64,000 bases of DNA from Azospirillum oleiclasticum (GCF_013423485.1 NZ_JABFFR010000005.1:186001-250000), one strand, 5' to 3'. Counted from the first letter of the stretch, positions 26,482-34,394 are shown. Program-made: numbers and translations. Notes: generated from the letters alone by a model not told the origin.

Positions 26482-27554
26482 GCCGAGGTCTCCTTGCCGG
26501 CGACCAGCGTCGCCGACGCCGGGCGCTCGCGCTTGGCCACGGTGCGCGCCCACAGGCCGCCGACGGCGGGCACGATGCCGCGGGGCACGAAGAACACGAC
26601 GACGATCATGGCGACGCCGTAGACGATCCACTGCACCTCGGGCCGCGCCACCTCGCGCAGCAGTTCGGGCATGATGCCGAAGAGCAGGCCGCCGACCACC
26701 GGGCCGGCCAGCGTGCCCTTGCCGCCGGTCAGCACCATGATCACCATGGTGACGGTGTAGATGAACAGGAACACGTCGGGATCGACGATGCGGATGTAGT
26801 GGGTGTAGAGGCCGCCGGCGGCCCCCGCCATGCCGGCCGCGATCACCGTGGCGACCACCAGATAGCGCGTCACGTCGATGCCGACCGAGCGGGCCAGCGG
26901 CTCGTTCTCGCGCAGCGCCACGAAGGCGCGGCCGACCCGGCTGTCGACCAGCCGCTGGATCACCAGGAAGCTGATGACGGCCACCGCCAGCACGATCAGA
27001 TAGTTGTATTCCTTGGCGTAGAGCGGCACCACGCCCTGTCCGGGCAGCCAGACCGACAGCGGCGGGATGCCGCTGAGCGCCATCGGCCCCTCGGTCAGGT
27101 CGACCCAGTTCAGCGCCACCATCCGCGCCACCTGGGCGAAGCTGATGGTGACGATCACGAAATAGGCACCGCGCACGCGGAAGGCCAGCTTGCCGATCAG
27201 GAAGCCAAAGAACGCCGCCACCAGGATGCCGCCGAGGAAGGCCACCCACACCGGCTTCGGTCCGAACACCACCGGTTCCGACCCGCCGAGATCGAGGTCG
27301 AAGCCGAGCGCCAGCAGCGCGCTGGTGTAGGCGCCGATGCCGAAGAAGGCGATGTGTCCCAGGCTGAGCTGGCCGGTGTAGCCGAGCAGCAGGTTCAGGC
27401 TCATCGCCCCGATGATGAAGATGCCGGTGGAGGTCAGCACGTGCAGCACATAGAGGTCGCCGAACCACAGCGGCCCCACGGCCATCACGAGGACGAAGAG
27501 CCAGCCGAGGAGGGGGCCAGTCATCCGGTCGGTCGTCATCCGGTCGGTCGTCAT
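26478..27554 (-). CDS. livM: LivM-type ABC transporter permease (second system)
   Basis: Inner-membrane permease of 358 aa with the LivM pattern (AMSLNLLLGYTGQLSLGHIAFFG) and the coupling region ALRENEPLARSVGID. The N-terminus is repetitive: a 15-bp unit occurs in tandem at 27521-27550 and partly again at 27551-27557, giving MTTDR twice and three in-frame ATGs (27554, 27539, 27524). The first overlaps the livH stop (ATGA), so I start there, but any of the three could be used. Confidence 0.88.
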   Translation of the reverse strand: MTTDRMTTDRMTGPLLGWLFVLVMAVGPLWFGDLYVLHVLTSTGIFIIGAMSLNLLLGYTGQLSLGHIAFFGIGAYTSALLALGFDLDLGGSEPVVFGPKPVWVAFLGGILVAAFFGFLIGKLAFRVRGAYFVIVTISFAQVARMVALNWVDLTEGPMALSGIPPLSVWLPGQGVVPLYAKEYNYLIVLAVAVISFLVIQRLVDSRVGRAFVALRENEPLARSVGIDVTRYLVVATVIAAGMAGAAGGLYTHYIRIVDPDVFLFIYTVTMVIMVLTGGKGTLAGPVVGGLLFGIMPELLREVARPEVQWIVYGVAMIVVVFFVPRGIVPAVGGLWARTVAKRERPASATLVAGKETSA

Positions 27555-28423
27555 CCGATGCGCTCCTTCGCGGCGAAGAGGCCCTGCGGCCGCAGGATCA
27601 GCACGGCGATGATCAGCAGGAAGCCCATGGCGTCGCGGTAACCCGACGACAGGTAGCCGGCCCCGAACTCCTCCACGAAGGCCAGCACGAAGCCGCCGAT
27701 GCTGGCGCCTGCGATGTTGCCGAGCCCGCCCAGGATCACGATGGCGAAGGCCTTCAGCGACACCAGATCGCCCATGGTCGGGTAGACCAGGAAGATCGGC
27801 GCCAGCAGCGCCCCGGCGATGGCGGCAAGGCCCGAGCCGATGGCGAAGGTCAGCGTGTACATCAGCCCCTTGTTGACGCCCATCAGGGCCGCGGTGTCCG
27901 GATCCTGGAAGGTGGCGCGCATGGCGACGCCGAGGCGGGTGCGGTTGATCAGCAGGTAGAAGGCGACCAGCAGCGCCACCGCCACGCCCAGCACGAACAG
28001 CCGCACCGGCGCCACCGCCACCGGCCCGAACACCAGCGGGTCGGGCGGGAAGGGGTGCGGCACCATCTTCGCGACCCCGCCCCAAGTGAGCTGTTCGGAC
28101 GCCTGCATGGCGATGCCGGCGCCGATCATCACCAGCATGGTGGTGTCGATGTCCGCCCCCTTCAGCGGGCGCAGCAGCACGAACTCGATCACCGCCCCCA
28201 GCGCCACCCCCAGCGTTGCCGCCAGCAGCAGCGACAGGAAGAAGTCCAGCCCCAGCAGGCTGCCGAGCACGAAGGCCATGTAGGCGCCGAAGGTGTACAG
28301 CTCCCCATGCGTGAAGTTCACCACGCGCATGATGCCGAAGATCAGCGTGAGGCCGATGCCCAGCAGCGCGTAGGTGCCGCCCAGGACGAGCGCGTTGACG
28401 CAATGCTGGAGGAATTCCGCCAT
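27551..28423 (-). CDS. livH: LivH-type ABC transporter permease (second system)
   Basis: First gene of the sigma-54-type operon, a 290-residue HAAT permease with the LivH signature FGIMRVVNFTHGELYTFGAY near the N-terminus and MRATFQDPDTAALMGV as coupling region. An AGGAGAG ribosome site precedes the ATG at 28423. No periplasmic binding protein gene accompanies this set, so one must be supplied from elsewhere. The predicted -24/-12 promoter at 28510-28524 would give a leader of roughly 75 nt. Confidence 0.9.
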   Translation of the reverse strand: MAEFLQHCVNALVLGGTYALLGIGLTLIFGIMRVVNFTHGELYTFGAYMAFVLGSLLGLDFFLSLLLAATLGVALGAVIEFVLLRPLKGADIDTTMLVMIGAGIAMQASEQLTWGGVAKMVPHPFPPDPLVFGPVAVAPVRLFVLGVAVALLVAFYLLINRTRLGVAMRATFQDPDTAALMGVNKGLMYTLTFAIGSGLAAIAGALLAPIFLVYPTMGDLVSLKAFAIVILGGLGNIAGASIGGFVLAFVEEFGAGYLSSGYRDAMGFLLIIAVLILRPQGLFAAKERIG

Positions 28424-28509
28424 GGCGGGTCTCTCCTGTCTCTTTCCCTGTGTGCCTGGATCCGGCCCCGTGCTCCGGGGATGCCGGCCAATCCCTGCCC
28501 GGAACTTCA

Positions 28510-28524
28510 GCAAGCGGCGTGCCA
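28510..28524 (-). promoter_or_regulatory. Sigma-54 (-24/-12) promoter of the liv-cox operon
   Basis: Read on the minus strand the sequence is TGGCACGCCGCTTGC, an exact match to TGGCAC-N5-TTGC with the invariant GG and GC 12 bp apart. It points towards livH (ATG at 28423). A sigma-54 promoter needs an enhancer-binding activator; none is encoded in the window. Confidence 0.7.
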
Positions 28525-28554
28525 GCGGCGGGAATCCCGTGGGCGCAGGGGTCC

Positions 28555-28651
28555 GGCAGTGTCGCGCGACCACATGCCGCATGGACACTGCCCACGGCGC
28601 GGGCATTTGTCAGCATACTGAGCATTAGCCTGTGCCCAACGCGTGGGCGCA
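28555..28651. promoter_or_regulatory. Inverted repeats between the divergent sigma-54 promoters
   Basis: GGCAGTGTC at 28555-28563 and its exact complement GACACTGCC at 28584-28592 form 9-bp arms 20 bp apart. A second dyad at 28631-28651 has arms TGTGCCCA and TGGGCGCA (7 of 8 paired). Both lie between the two sigma-54 promoters, where an activator's upstream sites would be expected. The binding protein is unknown. Confidence 0.45.
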
Positions 28652-28733
28652 TGGTGGCGCCAATCCATCGGCCGCCCGCGGGGTTCGGCGGAATCCCTCA
28701 GTGTGCGGAGGGTTGACGGGCCCAACACTCGCG

Positions 28734-28748
28734 TGGCACGGGGATTGC
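28734..28748 (+). promoter_or_regulatory. Sigma-54 (-24/-12) promoter of the metallohydrolase gene
   Basis: TGGCACGGGGATTGC matches TGGCAC-N5-TTGC exactly and points right; the metallohydrolase ATG is 60 bp downstream of the -12 GC. It is divergent from the equally good promoter at 28510-28524, so the two transcription units probably respond to the same activator. Confidence 0.7.
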
Positions 28749-28807
28749 GAACCATCCGCAAAAGGCGTTTCGCCGCATCGGGAACCCTCGCTCAGCAAGG
28801 CCAGAGC

Positions 28808-30079
28808 ATGTCAGAACCGCACAGCTTCGATCTCATCCTCCGGGGTGGGCGCATCCTCGATCCCGCCAGCGGGCGCGACGCGGCCGGCGACGTCGGCATC
28901 CAGGGGGGCCGCATCAAGGCGGTGGCCGACCGGTTGCCGGAGGAGGCCGCCGCGCGCGTCATCGACGTGACCGGCCGCCTCGTCGCCCCCGGCCTGATCG
29001 ATACCCACGCCCATGTGTACGAGGGGGTGACCGGCCGCTTCGGGCTGAACCCCGACATGGTGGGCGTGCGGTCGGGCGTGTCCACGCTGGTGGACCAGGG
29101 CGGCCCCAGCCTGATGACGCTGCCGGGCTTCCGCCGCTTCATCGCCGAGCCGTCGCGCTCGCGCACGCTGTGCTTCCTGTCCGCCTATCTGGTGGGCGGT
29201 CTGGAGGGGCATTACTACCCGCAGCTCTACCGCCCCGACTGCGTGGATGTGGAGGCGACCATCCGCGTCGGCCTCGCCAACCGCGACCTCGTGAAGGGCA
29301 TCAAGGCCCATTGCGAGATGGGCGGAGCGTCCCGCTGGGGGCTGGAGGTGATGAAGCTCGCCAAGAAGATCGCGGTCGGCGTCGGCGTGCCGCTCTACGT
29401 CCATCTCGGCCGTCTGTGGCCGGACGCGGAGGACGGCGAGGCGGTCGACCCCGACCTGCTGGTGGAGGAGCTGATCCCCATCCTGGAGCCGGGCGACATC
29501 CTGGCCCACCCCTTCACCCGCCACCCCGGCGGCTTCATCTCCACCAAGACCGGCGAGGTGCACCCGATCATCCACAAGGCGCTGGAGCTGGGGCTGACGG
29601 TGGATGTCGGCCACGGCTCCCACTTCAGCTTCGAGATGGCGCGCCGCACGCTGGCCGCCGGCATCCTGCCGACGACGCTGGGGGCGGACATGCACGGCTA
29701 CAACGTGAAAGCCCCGAGTGCGGCCAACGACGCGGACCGCAGCGCCAACCCCTTCTTCGGCGTCGCCCCCTTCAGCCTCGCCCACGCGATGACCGAGCTG
29801 CTGGCGCTCGGCGTGCCGCTGATGGAGGTGATGAAGACCGTCACCACCAACCCTGCCCATATGGTGGGCATGTCCGACGAGATCGGCGCGCTGACCCCCG
29901 GCATGGCCGCCGACGTGGCCGTCCTCGACCTCCTCCCCGGCCGCTGGCAGCTCAGCGACAACAGCGGCGAGACGGTGACGGCCGACCAGATGTTCGTCCC
30001 GGCGTTCTCGCTGCGCGCGGGCGAGCTGATCGAGGTGGACAGCCCTCTGCTGCCGAAGCCGATTGCGGCGGTGGCGTGA
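28808..30079 (+). CDS. Amidohydrolase/deacetylase-family metallohydrolase
   Basis: Amidohydrolase-superfamily enzyme of 423 aa, related to dihydroorotases and the EF_0837/AHA_3915 deacetylase group. Metal-ligand motifs appear in order: HAH in DTHAHVYEG (residues about 62-66), the probable carboxylated Lys in GIKAHCEMG, His in LYVHLG and LAHPF, and Asp in GADMHGY. The ATG at 28808 is preferred; an upstream in-frame start overlaps the sigma-54 promoter. It would hydrolyse a cyclic amide or N-acyl compound. Its divergent sigma-54 promoter links it to the hydroxylase/transporter operon, suggesting that the two act on the same nitrogenous nutrient. Confidence 0.85.
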   Translation: MSEPHSFDLILRGGRILDPASGRDAAGDVGIQGGRIKAVADRLPEEAAARVIDVTGRLVAPGLIDTHAHVYEGVTGRFGLNPDMVGVRSGVSTLVDQGGPSLMTLPGFRRFIAEPSRSRTLCFLSAYLVGGLEGHYYPQLYRPDCVDVEATIRVGLANRDLVKGIKAHCEMGGASRWGLEVMKLAKKIAVGVGVPLYVHLGRLWPDAEDGEAVDPDLLVEELIPILEPGDILAHPFTRHPGGFISTKTGEVHPIIHKALELGLTVDVGHGSHFSFEMARRTLAAGILPTTLGADMHGYNVKAPSAANDADRSANPFFGVAPFSLAHAMTELLALGVPLMEVMKTVTTNPAHMVGMSDEIGALTPGMAADVAVLDLLPGRWQLSDNSGETVTADQMFVPAFSLRAGELIEVDSPLLPKPIAAVA

Positions 30080-30086
30080 TGAAAGA

Positions 30087-30362
30087 ACCCTCCCCCGCCC
30101 AGCGGGGGAGGGTGGCGCGCAGCGCCGGGTGGGGGGGGTAACCCTCTCCCGCCCCGGGAGAGGGTGGACGGCGTCAGCCGTCCGGGTGAGGGTCCTCGGC
30201 AGCAATCTTGGGCGGAGCCCCGGCGCAGACCCTCACCCGGCGCCTGCCGGCGCCGACCTCTCCCGGGGCGGGAGAGGTTCCGTAGCGCCCGACAGCCGCG
30301 GCGCAGCCCCCTCACCCGGAGCCTCCGGCTCCACCCTCTCCCCGGTGGGGCGAGGGTGCTAT
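30087..30362. repeat. Composite REP-like palindromic repeat block
   Basis: This gap (30080-30429) holds no gene before the AT-rich island. It contains a series of GC-rich stem-loops: ACCCTCCCCCGC (30087-30098) with its complement at 30102-30113, which may terminate the metallohydrolase transcript; ACCCTCTCCC (30141-30150) with 30156-30165; and further arms of the CCCTCACCCGG and CCTCTCCCGG type to about 30362. Such modules are dispersed in many proteobacterial genomes. The block marks the left edge of the AT-rich island. Confidence 0.6.
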
Positions 30363-30429
30363 GGCGAGAAATGATATGGATCTTGCCGCCAAATAATAGC
30401 CCCTTTTAGAAGGCTGCTACGATGCTGGA

Positions 30430-30663
30430 GTGCTTCTTGATGCGGTCAGGCAAGAGGATCATTCCCTCTCGATCAACTCACCGGTGCTGATGGGGTTCGC
30501 ACTGATATTGCTAGCCAGCCTCGCTACATTTTATGGGGAGGTGTGGAAGCAAATCTCCTCAAATAGCCCTGAGAGTGGCAGGCTCGCTTGGAGTGCTAGA
30601 GTTAAACTTGATTGGAATTTTAACCGAAAAATTTATACCTTACGCGCAGTCAGCAGAAGCTGA
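30430..30663 (+). CDS. Small hypothetical membrane protein in AT-rich island
   Basis: A 77-residue frame from a GTG at 30430 (or 57 residues from an ATG at 30490) with one clear membrane helix (MGFALILLASLATFYGEVW) and a basic, polar C-terminus. No good ribosome site was seen for the GTG. Base composition is clearly more AT-rich than the rest of the window, as in the next gene, pointing to transfer. I do not recognise a family. It could be a real small gene or a remnant. Confidence 0.35.
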   Translation: MLLDAVRQEDHSLSINSPVLMGFALILLASLATFYGEVWKQISSNSPESGRLAWSARVKLDWNFNRKIYTLRAVSRS

Positions 30664-30682
30664 TAAATGAATGAGGCGATGT

Positions 30683-31351
30683 ATGCGATATGCGATCGTA
30701 GATGGCAAAAAGTCGGAAGCACAGCCAAAATTAAAAGGGCACTGCCCTAATTGTGATGCTGAAATGGTTGCCAAATGCGGGCGCGTGAAAATTTGGCACT
30801 GGGCTCATAAAGGCTGTCCACCTTGTGATCCATGGTGGGAAACCGAGACTAATTGGCATCGTGCATGGAAAAATTGCTTCCCAATGGATTGGCAAGAGGT
30901 AAGCCATATCGACCCCTATTCCGGAGAGAGACATATTGCCGATATCAAAACTCCCTATGGATTTGTAATCGAATTTCAGCATTCCATCATTCATCATACT
31001 GAAAGATATGAGCGAGAAGCGTTTTACAAAAATATGATTTGGGTGGTTGATGGATTGCGAAACTCGTTTGATTTGACTTACTTTAACATTGGTATCAGCG
31101 GGCCGGTTCAGAATAATCCGCTTGCTTATAAGATAAATTGGTGGGGGCGAAGTCGTCTTCTCCATAACTGGGCCGATTCTGGCGCTAAGGTCTATCTAGA
31201 TTTTGGTGGGGAAAATCTTTGGCGTTTGATAATTTTCGACTCTGAAAAAAATGTGGGAGCAGTTGGGCCAATTTCAAAAGAAATTTTCATTCAAAACTGC
31301 AAGAACGGTGAGCCTATAAGTGTTTCGTATATTGATGAAGAGGAGAAATAG
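30683..31351 (+). CDS. CoiA-like nuclease-family protein
   Basis: Protein of about 222 aa resembling the competence protein CoiA-like family. It has a treble-clef-like cysteine and histidine segment (CPNCDAEMVAKCG, then HWAHKGCPPC), and a restriction-endonuclease-like core with an ADIKTPYGFVIEFQHS strand (Asp, Glu and Gln positioned as in PD-(D/E)xK nucleases) and REAFYKNMIWVVDG. Two in-frame ATGs exist; 30683 has GAGG at 6 bp spacing, so it is preferred over 30671. Codon use is AT-rich and unlike all neighbours, so the gene is probably acquired. A role in DNA processing or defence is possible but unproven. Confidence 0.7.
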   Translation: MRYAIVDGKKSEAQPKLKGHCPNCDAEMVAKCGRVKIWHWAHKGCPPCDPWWETETNWHRAWKNCFPMDWQEVSHIDPYSGERHIADIKTPYGFVIEFQHSIIHHTERYEREAFYKNMIWVVDGLRNSFDLTYFNIGISGPVQNNPLAYKINWWGRSRLLHNWADSGAKVYLDFGGENLWRLIIFDSEKNVGAVGPISKEIFIQNCKNGEPISVSYIDEEEK

Positions 31352-31465
31352 ATGTTTGTTAAATTCTTCCGAAACAATCTTGCGGAAATTACCGCAATTG
31401 GAATTACGAGTCTGCACCAGGAAGCATTCTTAGTTGGGTATTGGCCGGGTCAGTTCATCGCGTAG
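31352..31465 (+). CDS. Very small ORF following the CoiA-like gene
   Basis: A 37-codon frame starts 1 base after the CoiA-like stop region, with AGGAG at 6 bp spacing. The first 30 residues (MFVKFFRNNLAEITAIGITS and on) lie in AT-rich DNA, while the last few are encoded in GC-rich DNA and end inside a stem-loop at 31443-31473. It may be a truncated gene cut at the island's right edge rather than a functional peptide. Confidence 0.25.
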   Translation: MFVKFFRNNLAEITAIGITSLHQEAFLVGYWPGQFIA

Positions 31466-31473
31466 ACCCGGCC
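31443..31473. terminator. Stem-loop at the right edge of the AT-rich island
   Basis: GGCCGGGTC (31443-31451) and GACCCGGCC (31465-31473) form a perfect 9-bp stem with a 13-base loop. It lies between the island and the end of the amino-acid ABC operon (minus strand), so it could terminate transcripts from both sides. Confidence 0.45.
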
Positions 31474-31489
31474 GTTGACCTCGGCGTCC

Positions 31490-32224
31490 CTACCGCTCCG
31501 TCACCATCCCAATGAACTGCGCCAGTTCCGGCGTCGCTGGCTTCGTGAAGACCTCCTCCGGGGCGCCCTGTTCGGCGATGCGGCCCTTGTGCATGAAGAC
31601 CAGGGTGTCGCAGACCTCGCGGGCGAAGCGCATTTCGTGGGTGACCAGCAGCAGGGTCATGCCCTCCTCGGCCAGTTTGCGGACGACAGCCAGCACCTCG
31701 TTCACCAGCTCGGGGTCGAGGGCGGAGGTGATCTCGTCGCAGAGCATCACCCGCGGCTTCATGGCCAGCGAGCGGGCGATGGCGACGCGCTGCTGCTGGC
31801 CGCCCGAGAGCTGGTCGGGGTAGGCGTCGAACTTGTCGGCCAGCCCGACCTTGGCCAGCGCCTCCTCCGCGATGGTGCGGACGTCGGCCTTGGACTGCTT
31901 CTTCACCACCACCGGGGCCAGCATGACGTTCTGGCCGGCGGTCAGGTGGGGGAACAGGTTGAACTGCTGGAACACCATGCCGACCTTGAGGCGCAGGGCC
32001 CGCAGGTCGGACTGGCCGGGATCGACGCAGGCGCCGTCCACCTCGATGGAGCCCTGGTTGATCCGTTCCAGCCCGTTGATGGTGCGCAGCAGCGTGCTCT
32101 TGCCGGAGCCGCTGCGGCCGATCAGGGCGACGACCTGACCCTCGTTCACCTTCAGGTCGATGCCCTTCAGCACCTCGTTGTCGCCGTAGGACTTGTGGAT
32201 GCCGGTCAGCTTAACGAGCGACAT
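31490..32224 (-). CDS. Polar amino-acid ABC transporter ATP-binding protein (GlnQ type)
   Basis: ATPase of 244 aa with Walker A GRSGSGKST, Q-loop FQQFNLFPHLT, signature LSGGQQQR, Walker B VMLCDEITSALDP and switch VTHEM, all as in GlnQ/HisP. It is the last gene of a four-gene operon (binding protein, two permeases, ATPase) on the minus strand and overlaps the permease gene by 14 bp. Walker B has a Cys and Ile where most members have Phe and Pro (CDEI), a mild deviation. Confidence 0.92.
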   Translation of the reverse strand: MSLVKLTGIHKSYGDNEVLKGIDLKVNEGQVVALIGRSGSGKSTLLRTINGLERINQGSIEVDGACVDPGQSDLRALRLKVGMVFQQFNLFPHLTAGQNVMLAPVVVKKQSKADVRTIAEEALAKVGLADKFDAYPDQLSGGQQQRVAIARSLAMKPRVMLCDEITSALDPELVNEVLAVVRKLAEEGMTLLLVTHEMRFAREVCDTLVFMHKGRIAEQGAPEEVFTKPATPELAQFIGMVTER

Positions 32225-32861
32225 GGAGCGTCCTTTCCAGGCGCTTGGCGTACACCGACAGCGGGTAGCACAGCGCGAAATAGAGCAGGCCGACGAGGCC
32301 GTAGACGAGGAAGGGCTGGAAGGTGGCGTTGGTGATCATGGTGCCGGCCTTGGTCAGCTCCACGAAGCCGATGATGGACGTCACCGCTGTGCCCTTGATC
32401 ACCTGCACCGAGAAACCAACCGTAGGCGGCACCGCCACGCGCAGCGCCTGCGGCAGGATCACGTAACGCATCTGCTCGGTGAAGCTCATGGCGAGGCTTT
32501 CCGACGCCTCCCACTGGCCCTTGGGCACCGATTCCACGCAGCCGCGCCAGATCTCGGCCAGATAGGCGCTGGTGAAGAGGGTGAGGGCCACCACCGCCGC
32601 GGTCCAGGCCGTCGTCTCCACCCCCATCAGCGGGAAGGCGAAGAAGACGATGAAGATCTGCATCAGCAGAGGCGTCCCCTGGAACAGCTCGATGTAGAGG
32701 TTCATCGTCCGGCGCAGCCAGGGGAGCGGCGACACGCGGCCCAGCAGCACCAGAAGCCCGGCGATGCCGCCGCAGATGAAGGCCAGGATGGACAGCACCA
32801 CCGTCCAGCGCGCCGCCAGGATCAGGTTGTAGAGGATGTCCCAGGTCGTGAATTCAGGCAC
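32211..32861 (-). CDS. Polar amino-acid ABC transporter permease
   Basis: Inner-membrane permease of 216 aa (HisM/GlnP type), about five membrane helices. The EAA-type coupling motif is CVESVPKGQWEASESLAM near residue 110-127. It overlaps the second permease gene by 8 bp and the ATPase by 14 bp. It would form a heterodimer with the 32854-33528 product. Confidence 0.9.
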   Translation of the reverse strand: MPEFTTWDILYNLILAARWTVVLSILAFICGGIAGLLVLLGRVSPLPWLRRTMNLYIELFQGTPLLMQIFIVFFAFPLMGVETTAWTAAVVALTLFTSAYLAEIWRGCVESVPKGQWEASESLAMSFTEQMRYVILPQALRVAVPPTVGFSVQVIKGTAVTSIIGFVELTKAGTMITNATFQPFLVYGLVGLLYFALCYPLSVYAKRLERTLHVAR

Positions 32862-33528
32862 GGGCAGCCCTCCGCGCGAACACCAGGTTTCCGAACCGTG
32901 CCAGCAGCCAGCGCAGCAGCACCGCCAGCCCCAGATAGAGGGCGGTCACCACGAAATAGACCTCGAAGGGCCGGAAATTGCGGGATTGGATGAAGTTGGC
33001 GGCGAAGGTCAGCTCCTCCGCCGCGATCTGCGAGCAGACGGACGAGCCCAGCATGACGATGACGATCTGGCTGGACAGCGCCGGCCAGATCTTCTTCATC
33101 GCCGGCTTGATGACGATGTGGCGGAAAATCTCGGCCCGCGTCATGGCGAGGCTCTCCCCCGCCTCGATCAGGCCCCTGGGCGTGGCCTGGATGCCGGCGC
33201 GGATGATCTCGGTGGAGTAGGCGCCGAGGTTGACCACCATCGCCAGCACCGCCGCCTGCCACTCCGGCAGCCGTATCCCCAGGGTCGGCAGGCCGAAGAA
33301 GATGAAGAAGAGCTGCACCAGGAAGGGCGTGTTGCGGATCACCTCCACATACACGCCGACGGCGGTGTCCAGCGCCTTGACGCCGGAGGTGCGGGCCGCC
33401 GCCCCGGCGATGCCGATCGACACCCCGGCGACCGTGCTGACCACGGTCAGCGCCGCCGTCAACACCACGCCGTCCACCAGCACCGGCGTGTAATCGAACA
33501 CGGCGGGGAAATCGAAACTGTAGGCCAT
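32854..33528 (-). CDS. Polar amino-acid ABC transporter permease
   Basis: Partner permease of 224 aa. Features are VYVEVIRNTPFLVQLFFIFFGLP (family N-terminal motif) and the coupling motif GIQATPRGLIEAGESLAM. It follows the binding-protein gene after 74 bp, a gap that contains a strong stem-loop; the remaining genes of the operon overlap. This spacing suggests that the binding protein is made in excess. Confidence 0.9.
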   Translation of the reverse strand: MAYSFDFPAVFDYTPVLVDGVVLTAALTVVSTVAGVSIGIAGAAARTSGVKALDTAVGVYVEVIRNTPFLVQLFFIFFGLPTLGIRLPEWQAAVLAMVVNLGAYSTEIIRAGIQATPRGLIEAGESLAMTRAEIFRHIVIKPAMKKIWPALSSQIVIVMLGSSVCSQIAAEELTFAANFIQSRNFRPFEVYFVVTALYLGLAVLLRWLLARFGNLVFARRAARA

Positions 33529-33560
33529 GGGGTATCCCGTCGCCGGTGGAAATCGCCAGT

Positions 33561-33592
33561 CCCGTCATCCCCGCCGTCGCGGGGATGACGGG
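33561..33592. terminator. Stem-loop between binding-protein and permease genes
   Basis: CCCGTCATCCCCGC (33561-33574) and its exact complement (33579-33592) flank a CGTC loop, giving a 14-bp stem. As it lies inside an operon it may act as a partial terminator or protect the 3' end of the binding-protein message. The sequence resembles a dispersed repeat seen in many GC-rich bacteria. Confidence 0.5.
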
Positions 33593-33602
33593 GACGGGGG
33601 TG

Positions 33603-34394
33603 TCAGAGGTCCTTCGGCAGGGGGGCCTTCAGCCACTTCTGGGCGATGGCGTCGAGCGAGCCGTCGGTCTTCGCCTTGGCGATGATGGCGTTGACCTTTT
33701 CCAGCAGCGCCGTCTCGCCCTTGCTCACGCCGATGAAGCAGGGGGAGTTCTTGATCAGGAACTTTGACACCGGCTTGCGCGGCGGGTTGCGCTCCAGGAT
33801 GGCGGCGGCCACCACGTTGCCGGTGGCGATCAGCTCCACCTGCCCCGACAGGAAGGCGGAGATGGTGCCGTTGTTGTCCTCGTAGCGGCGGATGTTGGCC
33901 GACGCCGGTGCCACCTTCGACAGCTCGATGTCCTCCACCGAGCCGCGGGTCACGCCCACCGCCTTGCCGGCGAGATCGTCCACCTTGTCGGCCTTCACGT
34001 TGTCCGGCCCGAACACGCCGTTGAAGAAGGGGGCGTAGGCGACCGAGAAGTCGATGACCTTCTCGCGCTCGGCGTTCTTGCCGAGGCTGGAGATGACGAG
34101 GTCGGCCTTGCCGGTGGTCAGGTAGGGGATGCGGTTGGTGCTGGTCACCGGCACCAGCTCCACCTTCACGCCCAGCTCCTTGGCGATCAGGGTGGCGGTG
34201 TCGATGTCGTAGCCGAGCGGCTTCAGGTCGGGGCCGACCGAGCCGAAGGGCGGGAAGTCCTGCGGCACCGCCACCTTGAGCACGCCCGCCTTGGTGATGG
34301 TTTCCAGCGCGTCGGCACGCGCGGGTCCGGGTGCGGCGGCGGCGAACAGGGCGGCGGCGAAGCCGACGGCCCCGAGGAACTTGGCGAAACGCAT
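33603..34394 (-). CDS. Polar amino-acid ABC transporter substrate-binding protein
   Basis: Periplasmic binding protein of 263 aa (family 3). The signal peptide MRFAKFLGAVGFAAALFAAA is followed by a cleavage region near GPARADA. The mature part has VLKVAVPQDFPPFGSVGPD and the PLGYDIDTATLIAKELG motif of amino-acid binders. The frame opens at a TTG (34406), but the ATG at 34394 has GGAG 7 bp upstream. First gene of its operon; ligand not deducible beyond a polar amino acid or similar. Confidence 0.9.
   Translation of the reverse strand: MRFAKFLGAVGFAAALFAAAAPGPARADALETITKAGVLKVAVPQDFPPFGSVGPDLKPLGYDIDTATLIAKELGVKVELVPVTSTNRIPYLTTGKADLVISSLGKNAEREKVIDFSVAYAPFFNGVFGPDNVKADKVDDLAGKAVGVTRGSVEDIELSKVAPASANIRRYEDNNGTISAFLSGQVELIATGNVVAAAILERNPPRKPVSKFLIKNSPCFIGVSKGETALLEKVNAIIAKAKTDGSLDAIAQKWLKAPLPKDL

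Noticed and set aside
27521..27557. GGTCGGTCG units resembling the iteron start
   Set aside because: They lack the GA-N-TCCCA half and are part of a 15-bp coding tandem repeat.
28055..28621. Plus-strand frame covering the livH start and the sigma-54 region
   Set aside because: It opposes a clear permease gene, has no ribosome site and would destroy the promoter arrangement.
31447..31485. Minus-strand tail reading DAEVNGRVYAMN followed by a stop
   Set aside because: It looks like a protein C-terminus but is only about 12 codons between a gene stop and the stem-loop; too short to call a gene remnant.
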